A stretch of 64,000 nt of DNA from Hyphococcus luteus (GTDB taxonomy: Bacteria > Pseudomonadota > Alphaproteobacteria > Caulobacterales > Parvularculaceae): contig NZ_PJCH01000005.1 in NCBI RefSeq assembly GCF_002943565.1, positions 186,001 through 250,000 on the forward strand. The letters run 5' to 3'. Position numbers and translations under genes: made by a program. The notes under the pieces were generated by a model that saw only the letters and a list, made by a program, of their open reading frames with translations, was not told the DNA's origin and did no database searches. Positions 26,817 through 35,580 of this stretch are shown piece by piece; within the stretch, counting starts at the first letter, position 1; every line of letters begins with the position of its first letter.

Positions 26817-26894
26817 CGACTCGCCACGGCTTGACCGTGGCGTCCATCCTTAGGTGTGAGAAGCTGGACCCCACGCTTTAAGCGTGGGGAGTCG
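26817..26894. repeat. REP/PATE-like element: two inverted 29-bp hairpin units
   Basis: Unit 1 (26817-26845) contains cgccacgg/ccgtggcg; unit 2 (26866-26894) contains ccccacgct/agcgtgggg and is unit 1 reversed. With unit 2 reverse-complemented, 21-22 of 29 bases agree (cgactc...gtcc ends identical), and the stem differences at positions 7/25 and 13/19 are compensatory pair swaps. The hairpin of unit 2 is followed by GGAG. This is the layout of REP doublets (BIMEs) or of non-autonomous IS200/IS605 ends (PATEs). No transposase lies nearby. Confidence 0.7.
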
Positions 26895-26917
26895 GAGCGA
26901 ACGGCTAAACTTCGCGC

Positions 26918-27850
26918 TCACTCGCCTTTCTCATCCCGGCCGAAGTTCGGCGCAGCGCTTTCCTGGCCCGCTTCGACGATGGCGCGGCGCAAGCCTCGCA
27001 CCCGTGAGAAGGCGTCTTCGAGCGTCTTGCCGTCGCCCCAGCGGATCGCGCGCTGCATGACGGCGAGTTCTTCCGAAAAACGCCCGAGCACTTCCAGCAC
27101 CGCTTCCTTGTTCGTCAGGAACACGTCGCGCCACATGATCGGGTCGGAAGCGGCGATGCGCGTGAAATCGCGGAAACCGCCGGCGGAATATTTGACGACT
27201 TCGCCTTGCGCGACGCTTTCGACATCGTCCGCCGCGCCGACCAGCGTAAAGGCGATAAGGTGCGGCAGATGGCTCGTCACCGCGAGCGCCAGGTCGTGAT
27301 GGGCCGCATCCATGATTTCCGCGCGCGCGCCCACCGCCGTCCACAAAGCGGCGGCTTTGTCGACCGCCTGCTTGTAGGCGGCGTCTTCGCGGGGGAGCGG
27401 CGTCAGGATGCACCAGCGGTCCTGGAAGAGCGTCGCGAACCCGGCTTCGGGGCCGGACCGCTCGGTCCCCGCCACCGGGTGGCAGGGGACGAAAAGCACC
27501 CGCTCGGGCAATGTCTTTGCAGCCTCCGCCACGGCGCCTTTCACCGACCCCACATCGATGACGAGGGCGCCGTCGTCGACCGCATCGGCGAGCGCCGCGG
27601 CGACGGACGCGACCGCGCCGACGGGCGTCGATACGACGACGAGGTCGGCGCCTTTCACGCCTTTTTTCAGATCGGTTTCGCCCCCATCGATGATCCCGAG
27701 TTTTTGCGCCCGGGCGATGACGTCCGGGTCGCGGTCGACGCCGACAATCTCGGCGGCGAGACCGCGCTCGCGCATGGCGAGCGCCAGCGAGGCGCCGATG
27801 AGGCCGACGCCGACAATGACGGCGCGGTTGAACTTGATGTCGTCAGTCAC
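26918..27850 (-). CDS. tyrA: Prephenate/arogenate (cyclohexadienyl) dehydrogenase
   Basis: A 310-residue NAD(P)-dependent enzyme of tyrosine synthesis. Rossmann start AVIVGVGLIGASLALAMRERGL (residues 9-30), VVVSTPVGAV, then IDVGSVKGAV and the catalytic His in VPCHPVAGTERSGP, with HHDLALAVTSHLPHLIAFTLVG in the helical domain. The start is GTG 27850, overlapping the end of hisC by eight bases. No chorismate mutase domain is attached. Whether it prefers prephenate or arogenate cannot be read off. Confidence 0.92.
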   Translation of the reverse strand: MTDDIKFNRAVIVGVGLIGASLALAMRERGLAAEIVGVDRDPDVIARAQKLGIIDGGETDLKKGVKGADLVVVSTPVGAVASVAAALADAVDDGALVIDVGSVKGAVAEAAKTLPERVLFVPCHPVAGTERSGPEAGFATLFQDRWCILTPLPREDAAYKQAVDKAAALWTAVGARAEIMDAAHHDLALAVTSHLPHLIAFTLVGAADDVESVAQGEVVKYSAGGFRDFTRIAASDPIMWRDVFLTNKEAVLEVLGRFSEELAVMQRAIRWGDGKTLEDAFSRVRGLRRAIVEAGQESAAPNFGRDEKGE

Positions 27851-28937
27851 GGGAGAATTTCTTTTCCAAAAGCGCGATGAATTTGCGGTTGCCCGCTTTG
27901 GGACCAATGGTGACGCGCAGATATTGCGGCAGGCCGTAGCCGCCCATCTCGCGCACGATGACGCCGTTTTCTTTCAGATAGGCATGAATATCGTCGGCGG
28001 CGAGGCCCGGCTCGTCCGGGAATTTCACCAGAATGAAATTGCCGTAGCTCGGCGCGAATTCGAGGCCGAGCCCGCCAAGCTGCTGCTGCAGATAGTCCCG
28101 CTCCTCGCGATTATGCGCGCGATTGCGCTCGACAAAGTCCTGATCTTCGAGCGCGGCGACGCCGGCGATTTGCGCGCCCGCCGACACGTTGAACGGCCCG
28201 CGAATGCGGTTCAGCACGTCGGCGACCGCCGCCGGGCAATAGGCCCAGCCGAGACGCAGGGCGGCAAGCCCGTAAATCTTCGAGAAGGTGCGCGTCATCA
28301 CCACATTCTCACATTCCTCGACGAGCTTTTCGCCGGCGTTGTAATCCGCCTCGTCCATATATTCCGCATAGGCGGCATCGACGACGAGCAGCACGTCGTC
28401 GCGCAATTCCTCGCGCAGACGGCGAATTTCCGCATCCGGAAGATAGCTCCCTGTCGGGTTGTTCGGGTTGGCGATGAAGACGATGCGCGTGTTCTCATCC
28501 ACCATCTCCAGCATCGCGTCGACATTGGCGGTGAGATTTTTCTCCGGGGCGAAACGCGGCTCGGCGCCGCAGGCCATGGCGGCGATGGCGTAAACCAGGA
28601 AGCCGTGGGCGCTCTGGACGATATTGTCGCCGGGGCCGAGATAGCCGCGGGAGAGGAGCTGCAAGAGCTCGTCCGAGCCCGCCCCGCAGACGATCCGCGC
28701 CGGATCGAGCCCGTAGGTCTCGCCCAGCTTTTCGCGCAAAGCCGCCGCCGAGCCTTCGGGATAAAGGAAAAGCGCTTCCCCGGAGGCCTTATAAGCCGCC
28801 ATGGCGCCTGGGCTCGCGCCAAGGGCGGATTCGTTGGAGGAAAGCTTGTGAATCTCCGCCGCCCCGGGGGCTTCGGACGAGCCGGGCTTGTATGGTTTGA
28901 TGTTCAAAATGCCGGGACGCGGCGACGAGAGAGACAT
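27843..28937 (-). CDS. hisC: Histidinol-phosphate / aromatic aminotransferase
   Basis: A 364-residue PLP-dependent class I/II aminotransferase of HisC type: KLSSNESALGASP, CGAGSDELLQLLSRGYLGPGD, ANPNNPTGSYL, DAAYAEY and the PLP-lysine in TRTFSKIYGLAALRLGW. Its operon with tyrA suggests it also makes tyrosine and phenylalanine from their keto acids, as HisC homologues next to tyrA often do. It is 93 bp downstream of the methyltransferase gene. Confidence 0.93.
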   Translation of the reverse strand: MSLSSPRPGILNIKPYKPGSSEAPGAAEIHKLSSNESALGASPGAMAAYKASGEALFLYPEGSAAALREKLGETYGLDPARIVCGAGSDELLQLLSRGYLGPGDNIVQSAHGFLVYAIAAMACGAEPRFAPEKNLTANVDAMLEMVDENTRIVFIANPNNPTGSYLPDAEIRRLREELRDDVLLVVDAAYAEYMDEADYNAGEKLVEECENVVMTRTFSKIYGLAALRLGWAYCPAAVADVLNRIRGPFNVSAGAQIAGVAALEDQDFVERNRAHNREERDYLQQQLGGLGLEFAPSYGNFILVKFPDEPGLAADDIHAYLKENGVIVREMGGYGLPQYLRVTIGPKAGNRKFIALLEKKFSRD

Positions 28938-29030
28938 CTACGGGTTTCCTTGAACGGTGACGCCCGCGATATAGCGGCCCCGCGCCTTCACTGGCAACCA
29001 AGGGGGCTGGCGAGCAAGGAGGGCTCGGTT

Positions 29031-29765
29031 TCAAGACCGCTGGACAGGCTGGGGCGCGGCGATGGCCGGGCGCCGGACCGCTTTGGCGCCTTCCCGGCGC
29101 ACAAGCCCCACGGGCGCCATCATGTCCTTTTCCGCTTCGAGCATCAGGACGCCCCCGAGGCCCGGCCACAGGCGCGCGCCCGCCCGCTCCCAGGCCCGCG
29201 CCGCACGCAGAAGGAGGCCTGAGCGGAAAGGCGGAAAGAACAGCGCCGAATCCCAGAAGCGCGGCCGGAAGATCGCATCGCGCAACAGCCCTTCGAGCCG
29301 GCGTTTCAGATAAGGCCGCCCCGCCGCGAAGGGCGTCGTGTCGATCATCGACCACAGCCCGCGCCGGTGTGCGGCGACGATGATCACCCGGCCATCGTCT
29401 TTGAGGACCCGCCACACCTCGCGCATCAGCTTTTGCGGCTGCGGCGCCTCTTCGAGCCCATGCACAATGAGGACCCGGTCGAGACTGGCGTCGGGCAAGG
29501 GCCAGTGATGTTCGCTCACAAGGCCCGCCGCATTCGCCGCGCCCTGCGGCCAGCGGATGACGCCTTGCGCCCCCGGGGCGAAGGCGAAGCGCGCGGCCGC
29601 GCCCGTGAAAACCTGAAGATAGGGATTGGCGTAGCCGAAACCGGCGATGGCGAGCCCCTCCCCGTCGCCCCAGATTTCAGAGAGACGCCCGGCGATGATC
29701 TCCCGCGCCGCGCCGCCGAGCGGGGAGCCGTAGAATTCGTGAAAATCGAGAATGTCAGTCCGCAT
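29031..29765 (-). CDS. Class I SAM-dependent methyltransferase, substrate unknown
   Basis: A 244-residue protein with a methyltransferase-11-like core: AIAGFGYANPYLQVF in the SAM site, HWPLPDASLDRVLIVHGLEEAPQPQKLMREVWRVLKDDG split across motifs II-III. The nucleotide-binding glycines are reduced compared with typical GxGxG. It is divergent from gloB over 115 bp, an arrangement familiar from other alphaproteobacteria. The substrate is not known. Confidence 0.8.
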   Translation of the reverse strand: MRTDILDFHEFYGSPLGGAAREIIAGRLSEIWGDGEGLAIAGFGYANPYLQVFTGAAARFAFAPGAQGVIRWPQGAANAAGLVSEHHWPLPDASLDRVLIVHGLEEAPQPQKLMREVWRVLKDDGRVIIVAAHRRGLWSMIDTTPFAAGRPYLKRRLEGLLRDAIFRPRFWDSALFFPPFRSGLLLRAARAWERAGARLWPGLGGVLMLEAEKDMMAPVGLVRREGAKAVRRPAIAAPQPVQRS

Positions 29766-29880
29766 CGAAACTTTCCCGCCGCAACGGTTTTGCGCCGCCG
29801 CTCCGATTGTTATGCTGGCGCCCTTAATCCGGCGTCAATGCGGGGGATTCCTGCCGGTAAGAACCTGGAAAGATTTAGCC

Positions 29881-30648
29881 ATGCCCATCGACATCCGCCA
29901 GTTCGCCTGCCTTTCAGATAATTACGGCTATCTCGTCCATGACCGGGAGACCGGCGAGACGGCTGCCATCGACACGCCGGACGCCGAAGCGATCAACCGC
30001 GAGCTCGAAAAGGCAGGCTGGCGGCTGACCCACATCTTCAACACCCATCACCATTTCGATCACGCCGGCGGCAATCTGGCGCTGAAGGACAAATGGGGCT
30101 GCGAGATCATCGGCCCGAAGGGCGAAGCGGGGCGCATTCCCGGGATCGACCGTCCCGTCGGCGAAGGCGACAGTGTCGAGCTCGGCGCCTCGACAGCGAT
30201 CGTTCACGAAACGCCTGGCCACACGCTCGGCCATATCATCTATTATTTTCCCGAGACGCACGCCGCTTTCGTGGGCGACACGATTTTCGCCATGGGCTGC
30301 GGGCGCCTGTTCGAAGGGACGGCCGACCAGATGTGGAGCTCCCTGTCGAAAATCGCGGCGATGCCCGCCGACACGAAAATCTACTGCGCCCATGAATATA
30401 CGAAAGCCAACGCCGCTTTCGCGCTCTCCGTCGATCCGGACAATGACGATCTGAAAAAGCGCGCCGAGGAAGTCGACGCCCTGCGCGCGAAAGGAACGCC
30501 CACCGTGCCGACCACCGTGGCGCTCGAACTCGCGACCAATCCGTTCCTGCGGGCGAGCGACAAGAACCTCCAGGCCGCGATCGGCATGGAAGGCGCGAAA
30601 GCGGTCGACGCCTTCGCCAAGACCCGGGCGCTGAAGGATTCGTTTTAG
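29881..30648 (+). CDS. gloB: Hydroxyacylglutathione hydrolase (glyoxalase II)
   Basis: A 255-residue metallo-beta-lactamase-fold enzyme that hydrolyses S-lactoylglutathione in methylglyoxal detoxification. The dinuclear metal motif THHHFDH lies at residues 55-61, with further ligands in ETPGHTLGHI, FVGDTIF and YCAHEYTKAN. The C-terminal substrate domain ends in TRALKDSF. Length is standard. The ATG at 29881 begins MPIDIRQFACLSDNYGYLV, the usual start. Confidence 0.96.
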   Translation: MPIDIRQFACLSDNYGYLVHDRETGETAAIDTPDAEAINRELEKAGWRLTHIFNTHHHFDHAGGNLALKDKWGCEIIGPKGEAGRIPGIDRPVGEGDSVELGASTAIVHETPGHTLGHIIYYFPETHAAFVGDTIFAMGCGRLFEGTADQMWSSLSKIAAMPADTKIYCAHEYTKANAAFALSVDPDNDDLKKRAEEVDALRAKGTPTVPTTVALELATNPFLRASDKNLQAAIGMEGAKAVDAFAKTRALKDSF

Positions 30649-30715
30649 CCGTTGAGAACAAAAACTCTCGAAAAAGCGGGACGGGTGGCGCGCCCGCCTG
30701 CAGGCCGCGCGGCGC

Positions 30716-31657
30716 CTACATCAATATGTCGATGATTTTCAAAGCCGCCGGGCCGCCCACGATCAGGAAGATCGTCGGCATGATGAGAATGATCATGGGA
30801 ACGGTCATCAGCGCGGGCAGCTTGTTGGCGCGTTCTTCCAGCTGCAGGAGGGCGTCGTTGCGCATCTGAGCGGCGACGACCCGCATCGCCTGCGCGAGCG
30901 GCGTTCCGTAATGCAGCGTCTGGGACAGGGTCGACGCCAGCGCGCGCACCGCCGGCGCATCGATCCTCTCGGCGAGCCTTGCCAGCGCCTTCTCGCTGCT
31001 GGGCAGGACCTTGAGGTCGGCGGCCGTGCGCGACAGCTCCTCGGCAAGCTCCGGCTGCGACAGCTCCAACTCCTCCGCCACCCGACTAATGCCGCTTTCA
31101 AGCGCGAGCCCCGCTTCGGCGCAGATCACCAGAAGATCCAGCGCATCTGGCAAGCCGGCGACGACCTTGGCCATGCGCTCGCGGACGGCGGCGCGCAAGA
31201 CAAAGCCCGGCCACGTCCAGCCAAAGACCCCGGCGAGAACGACGAAAGCGCCGCTGCGCGCCGGCGACCCGGCCAGCAATCCAAGATGCGGGGCCAGAAA
31301 CACCGCCAGTCCGGCGAGCCCCGCCAGGCCCGCCAATCGTATTCCGAGCAAGACCGCCGGCGCGCGTTCCGGCGCCAAGCCAAGTTTTGCAAGCTGGCGG
31401 GCGGCCTCGCGCTGAACGGAATCCGCCAGCGGCCCTGTGTAATAGGTCCAGGCGGCTTTCGCCTTCGCTGCTCTGCGGGCGGCCGCGCGATCGTCCCAAA
31501 CGCGTCCAATAAGGGAGAACCGCGCGCGCATGACGTCGTCTCCGGCGCGCAGAGAAACCAGGATCAAGAGCGCGCCGCCGATAATCAGCGCATTGGCGCC
31601 GAGGATGAACGCAACGTCCCGGCTGAATATCGCGCTATCTGAAAAAAGCGAATCCAT
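30716..31657 (-). CDS. tadC: Tad/Flp pilus inner-membrane protein TadC (T2SS F family)
   Basis: A 313-residue type II secretion F-domain protein: N-terminal helix, a soluble block, GLPDALDLLVICAEAGLALESGI near residue 165, and a C-terminal hairpin of helices (ALMTVPMIILIMPTIFLIVGGPAAL). With TadB it forms the inner-membrane platform on which the ATPase TadA acts. It is last in the cpaB-tadC operon, 15 bp after tadB. The 67-bp gap to gloB is convergent. Confidence 0.93.
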   Translation of the reverse strand: MDSLFSDSAIFSRDVAFILGANALIIGGALLILVSLRAGDDVMRARFSLIGRVWDDRAAARRAAKAKAAWTYYTGPLADSVQREAARQLAKLGLAPERAPAVLLGIRLAGLAGLAGLAVFLAPHLGLLAGSPARSGAFVVLAGVFGWTWPGFVLRAAVRERMAKVVAGLPDALDLLVICAEAGLALESGISRVAEELELSQPELAEELSRTAADLKVLPSSEKALARLAERIDAPAVRALASTLSQTLHYGTPLAQAMRVVAAQMRNDALLQLEERANKLPALMTVPMIILIMPTIFLIVGGPAALKIIDILM

Positions 31658-31672
31658 CTTCGTCCCTACGCT

Positions 31673-32620
31673 CTAGCTTGGCCGCGTGACGGTGCGCATC
31701 ATCGAGCGGATGATGACGAACGCCAACACGAGCAGGACAAGCGCGGCGGCCGCAATGATGTTGCCGCGGGGGTCCGTCACGAGCGGCGCCAGATAATCAG
31801 GCTGCGTGAGCAAGAGGGCGCCGACAATAAAAAACGGCATCGCGCCGAGGATATAAGCGGTCATGCGGACTTCAGCCGTGACGGCCTTCGCTCTGAGGCG
31901 CATGGCGCGTTTTTTTCGAATCGTCTCGCTCAGCGATTCAAGCGTCGTGGCGAGATTGCCCCCGGTCGTGCGCTGGAGAGAGGCGGCGACCGAAAAATAC
32001 CGGAAATCCCTGAGCCCTATGCTTTCGGCCGTCTTGCGCAGCGCGTCTTCAAAAGCGACGCCGATATCCATCTGATCGGCGAGCCCGGTAAACACTTCGT
32101 CCACCGGATAGGCCGCCTCCCTGGCGACGCTGCGGATCGCCGTCGTGACCGGCAGGCCCGCGCGCAACATGCGCACAATCATTTCGACCGCGTCCGGAAA
32201 AACTTCAATAAATTGCCGCTCGACCTTTTCCTGGACGATGCGCAATTGCTGGCGCGGCGCGATCATGAAAGCCAGAACGCCGAGCGCCGCGCCGAGCCAG
32301 CCGGGAAAACCAAGGATCAAACTTGCGATGGCCCATGTGGCGGCCATGGCGCCGGCGGCCGTCGCCAACAAGACGAGACCGTTTGTCCGCGGTTTCCAGC
32401 CCCGCTTCAGGCCAAAAGAAAAAAGCGCGCACAAAGCGGCGTCCATGCGCCCAAGAAACGCGCCCGCGCCATCCTCGCGGTCCGCCGCAACGGTGAGCGG
32501 GCGGACGAGGTTGATGCGGCGGTCGAGCATCAAGCGCACTGAACGGCCTTCGAGATAGGCGGCGACAAGAGCCGCCGAACCGATCAGAAGAAGCGTCAAT
32601 GCCGCTGAAACGCTGGTCAT
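31673..32620 (-). CDS. tadB: Tad/Flp pilus inner-membrane protein TadB (T2SS F family)
   Basis: A 315-residue F-domain protein: two N-terminal helices (SAALTLLLIGSAALVAAYLEG), FPDAVEMIVRMLRAGLPVTTAI near residue 150, RTTGGNLATTLESLSETIRKKRAMR, then two C-terminal helices. The start at 32620 is one base past the cpaF stop. It pairs with TadC. Confidence 0.93.
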   Translation of the reverse strand: MTSVSAALTLLLIGSAALVAAYLEGRSVRLMLDRRINLVRPLTVAADREDGAGAFLGRMDAALCALFSFGLKRGWKPRTNGLVLLATAAGAMAATWAIASLILGFPGWLGAALGVLAFMIAPRQQLRIVQEKVERQFIEVFPDAVEMIVRMLRAGLPVTTAIRSVAREAAYPVDEVFTGLADQMDIGVAFEDALRKTAESIGLRDFRYFSVAASLQRTTGGNLATTLESLSETIRKKRAMRLRAKAVTAEVRMTAYILGAMPFFIVGALLLTQPDYLAPLVTDPRGNIIAAAALVLLVLAFVIIRSMMRTVTRPS

Positions 32621-32621
32621 C

Positions 32622-34022
32622 TCAATCCTCGATTTCGGCCTTGTTTTTCTCCGAGCCGCCCAAGGCTTCGAGGAACGCCGGGCCCAGCCCGTAATATTCA
32701 AGACGGGGATAGAAATCAGGGCGGCCGCCTAAAGCGTCGAAAGAACCGCGCAACACGCCTTTGTCGTCTTCATCGATAAAACGATAAGAAAACAGCGTTT
32801 TAAGAAGGATCGTATCCTCCTCCATGCCGGTGACCTCCGCGACCTCAGTGACGCGCCGGACGCCGTCGCGCATGCGCTCGGTCTGAATGACGAGATCGAG
32901 CGCGCTGACGATCTGGCCGCGAATGGCCCGCATGGGCAGATTGACATTCGCCATCAGGATCATGTTTTCGACCCGCGCCAGCGCGTCGCGCGCGGAGTTG
33001 GCGTGCACGGTCGACATCGACCCGTTATGGCCGGTGTTCATCGCCTGCATCATGTCGAAGGCTTCGGGGCCGCGCACCTCGCCGACAATGATGCGGTCCG
33101 GGCGCATGCGCAGGGCGTTGCGAACGAGGTCCCGCTGGGCGATCTGTCCCTGGCCTTCGATGTTCGGGGGCCGCGTTTCGAGCTGCAGAACGTGAGGCTG
33201 TTGCAGCTGAAGCTCCGCCGCGTCCTCGACGGTTATGATCCGCTCCTTCTTGTCGATCATGCTCGACAAAGCGTTCAACAAGGTGGTTTTGCCCGAACCG
33301 GTGCCGCCGGAAATCAGGATGTTCAGCCTGCACCGCGCGGCGATCTCAAGCGCGCGCGCCAGATCGCGGCTGAGCGTGCCGAGTTCGACGAATTTTGAAA
33401 AATCCATAACGCTCTTCGAGAATTTCCGGATCGAGATGCACGGCCCCCTGAGGCTGAGCGGCGGAATAATGACGTTGACGCGGCTGCCGTCTTCGAGCCG
33501 GGCGTCCAGCATCGGGCTCGACTCGTCAATCCGCCGGCCGACGGAGGAGGCGATGCGCTGCGCGACATGCAGCACATGCGCGTCATTGCGGAAGCGCAGT
33601 TTCGTCAGTTCGAGCTGTCCATGGCGTTCGACGTAAATCTTGGACGGGCCGTTGACCAGAATGTCGGCGATGGCGTCGTCTTCAAGCAGGGGCTCCAGCG
33701 GGCCGAGCCCGATCATGTCGTCAACAATCTCCGAGGCCAGCGCCTGCTGCTCGTTCTGGTTGAGGAGCTGGCTGTGCTCGTTGGCGACCTCGGTGATCAG
33801 CTCATAAACGCGCCCCGTCAGCGCCTCTTCGTTCATCCTCACCGCCACAGACGGGTCGATCCGGATCAACACCTGATCGCGGATGAAATTCATTTTCTCA
33901 GGCGATTCGTCAGCACGCGGCGGAATTTTCGGCGCCGCCTCGGCGATGACGGCGGTATAATCCTCCGTCGCCGTTTCGTCGCCGTCTTCGTAATTCTTCT
34001 TTCCGAAATTAAACACCGTCAT
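32622..34022 (-). CDS. cpaF: Tad/Flp pilus assembly ATPase TadA/CpaF
   Basis: A 466-residue type II/IV secretion ATPase. Walker [10 protein letters not shown] at residues 239-247, Asp box [20 protein letters not shown], Walker [20 protein letters not shown] and the His box [12 protein letters not shown]. It powers both extension and retraction of Flp pili in Tad systems. Its ATG overlaps the cpaE stop (ATGA). Confidence 0.97.
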   Translation of the reverse strand: MTVFNFGKKNYEDGDETATEDYTAVIAEAAPKIPPRADESPEKMNFIRDQVLIRIDPSVAVRMNEEALTGRVYELITEVANEHSQLLNQNEQQALASEIVDDMIGLGPLEPLLEDDAIADILVNGPSKIYVERHGQLELTKLRFRNDAHVLHVAQRIASSVGRRIDESSPMLDARLEDGSRVNVIIPPLSLRGPCISIRKFSKSVMDFSKFVELGTLSRDLARALEIAARCRLNILISGGTGSGKTTLLNALSSMIDKKERIITVEDAAELQLQQPHVLQLETRPPNIEGQGQIAQRDLVRNALRMRPDRIIVGEVRGPEAFDMMQAMNTGHNGSMSTVHANSARDALARVENMILMANVNLPMRAIRGQIVSALDLVIQTERMRDGVRRVTEVAEVTGMEEDTILLKTLFSYRFIDEDDKGVLRGSFDALGGRPDFYPRLEYYGLGPAFLEALGGSEKNKAEIED

Positions 34023-35245
34023 CCGAACAGCCGCCCGATCAAGGAGCGCTCCACTTCAACGGCTTCGCCGGCAAGCTCTCGAAACACCGGTCCCAGCGCG
34101 CGGGTCATGCCGCCGCATTTCGCGAGACTTTCCGTGCCGAGCATCGCCGCCTCTTCGATATCGCGCCCATAAGGAACCACGACATCGGGCGCGACGCCGG
34201 CGGCCTTGGCGAACTGCTCCTCGCTCAGACCGCCATGCGCTCCGGCTTTGTTGAGAATATGGAGGGTCGCCCGGTCCGGCGTGTTCGGCCCGATCAGCGT
34301 GCTCCAGCGCCCGACATCGCGCGCCGACACCAGCCTTGCATCGCTGACAAGCAGGCAAAGACTCGGCAATTGCATGACCCGCGTCATCTGCGCCGCCGCC
34401 GCGCCGGGAATATCGACAAAAACATACCGGTAATGGCGCAGAAGAACCGCAAGAAGCGAAAGAACGGCGTCTTCCTTGAAAGGCGTGAAACCGCCCAGAT
34501 TCTCCAAAGACGCAAGGAGGTCCAGGCGCGGCGTGGCGTGGATAAGCGCGCGGTCGAGAAAGAGCTCGTCCATCCGGCCGGGGTTTTCCAGGACCTCGCG
34601 CAAGCCTTTGGTCGGAACGGCGCCGAGCTGAAGCGCGGCGTCGCCCATGCAGACGTCAAGATCGGCCAGCAGGACGCGGCGCTCGCGCTCCATGGCGAGA
34701 TGCCAGGCCGAGCGTGTCGCAATTGTCGTCGCGCCGACGCCGCCGCGCACGCCCAATGTCAAAATAAGCCTGCCGGTTCGGGGCGGACTCTTTACGGGAT
34801 CGCCGCTGAGAACCGCGCTGCACGCCTCCCGAAAGAGGTTGCGGACGAGCGGTTTGTAAAAATATTCGACAACGCCCGCTTCTTTGAGTTCACGATAAAG
34901 GCTGATGTCGTTGCTTTCACCGATGACAATGACGCCCGTGCTGGGCTCGCAGACATTCGCCAGTTGCTTGATCTCGACGAGCGGGTCGCTCGTCTTTCCA
35001 ATATCCACGATCAAAAGAGCCGGCGACGGCCTGTTTGCAAGGTCGCTTGTCGCGGCGGAAACGCCGCCGTTGACGAATTGCGCAGCGCCTATATTCAGGT
35101 CCGAAAGGCTTTGCCGGATCACGCCTTCCGAAACGCGGTCCTGGACAAAGATCAGCGCAGTCGGCGCAGCCTCAGGCGCCGCGTCGGAAGCGGACCTTGA
35201 CGAGAGGGAAGACCGCGCAAGCGATTTGTCAGCGGGCGCCGTCAT
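34019..35245 (-). CDS. cpaE: Tad/Flp pilus localisation protein CpaE/TadZ
   Basis: A 408-residue protein with an N-terminal degenerate receiver-like domain (ALIFVQDRVSEGVIRQSLSDL to about residue 150) and a ParA/MinD-type ATPase domain with the deviant Walker A VRGGVGATTIATRSAWHLA near residue 170. CpaE places the pilus machine at a cell pole. The canonical signature lysine position reads Arg. It overlaps both neighbours by ATGA. Confidence 0.93.
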   Translation of the reverse strand: MTAPADKSLARSSLSSRSASDAAPEAAPTALIFVQDRVSEGVIRQSLSDLNIGAAQFVNGGVSAATSDLANRPSPALLIVDIGKTSDPLVEIKQLANVCEPSTGVIVIGESNDISLYRELKEAGVVEYFYKPLVRNLFREACSAVLSGDPVKSPPRTGRLILTLGVRGGVGATTIATRSAWHLAMERERRVLLADLDVCMGDAALQLGAVPTKGLREVLENPGRMDELFLDRALIHATPRLDLLASLENLGGFTPFKEDAVLSLLAVLLRHYRYVFVDIPGAAAAQMTRVMQLPSLCLLVSDARLVSARDVGRWSTLIGPNTPDRATLHILNKAGAHGGLSEEQFAKAAGVAPDVVVPYGRDIEEAAMLGTESLAKCGGMTRALGPVFRELAGEAVEVERSLIGRLFG

Positions 35246-35580
35246 TTCTCACCTCCCAGATTGATGGAAGCCGACGTCGTCGACTCGCTCTTCTCCAGTC
35301 CCTTGTTTTTGCCTTCCTTATAGGCCTCCACGGTCATCGCCGCCCTGGCGCCGTCGCCAGGACCGAGATCGCCGCCTTCTTTCAAGTCGCCGGGATCGGC
35401 CGCCATAACCGCGAGATTGGCTTTGTTCACGCATCCGAATTCGGCGCGCGCGCCGGCGTCCGCTGCAGACGGGCAGGCGAGCGGCAAAGCCGCGCGTTCC
35501 GAATCCGGCGTCGCGCAGCCCCCAAACAGGGCGGAAAGCGCCGCGCATAAAATGATTTCACAGCCTTTTTTCATTGTCAT
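35242..35580 (-). CDS. cpaD: Short CpaD-like pilus lipoprotein
   Basis: A 112-residue protein: lipoprotein signal with lipobox LFGGC (Cys about residue 22), then FGCVNKANLAVMAADPGDL and ARAAMTVEAYKEGK, the C-terminal CpaD pattern. CpaD proteins are usually about 200 residues or more; here the N-terminal half of the domain is missing and only the conserved end remains. It probably assists the outer-membrane secretin CpaC. Its ATG overlaps the cpaC stop and its stop overlaps the cpaE start. Confidence 0.78.
   Translation of the reverse strand: MTMKKGCEIILCAALSALFGGCATPDSERAALPLACPSAADAGARAEFGCVNKANLAVMAADPGDLKEGGDLGPGDGARAAMTVEAYKEGKNKGLEKSESTTSASINLGGEK

Noticed and set aside
27408-29222. 604-residue + strand open frame
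   Set aside because: Antisense to tyrA, hisC and the methyltransferase gene, all of which are certain.
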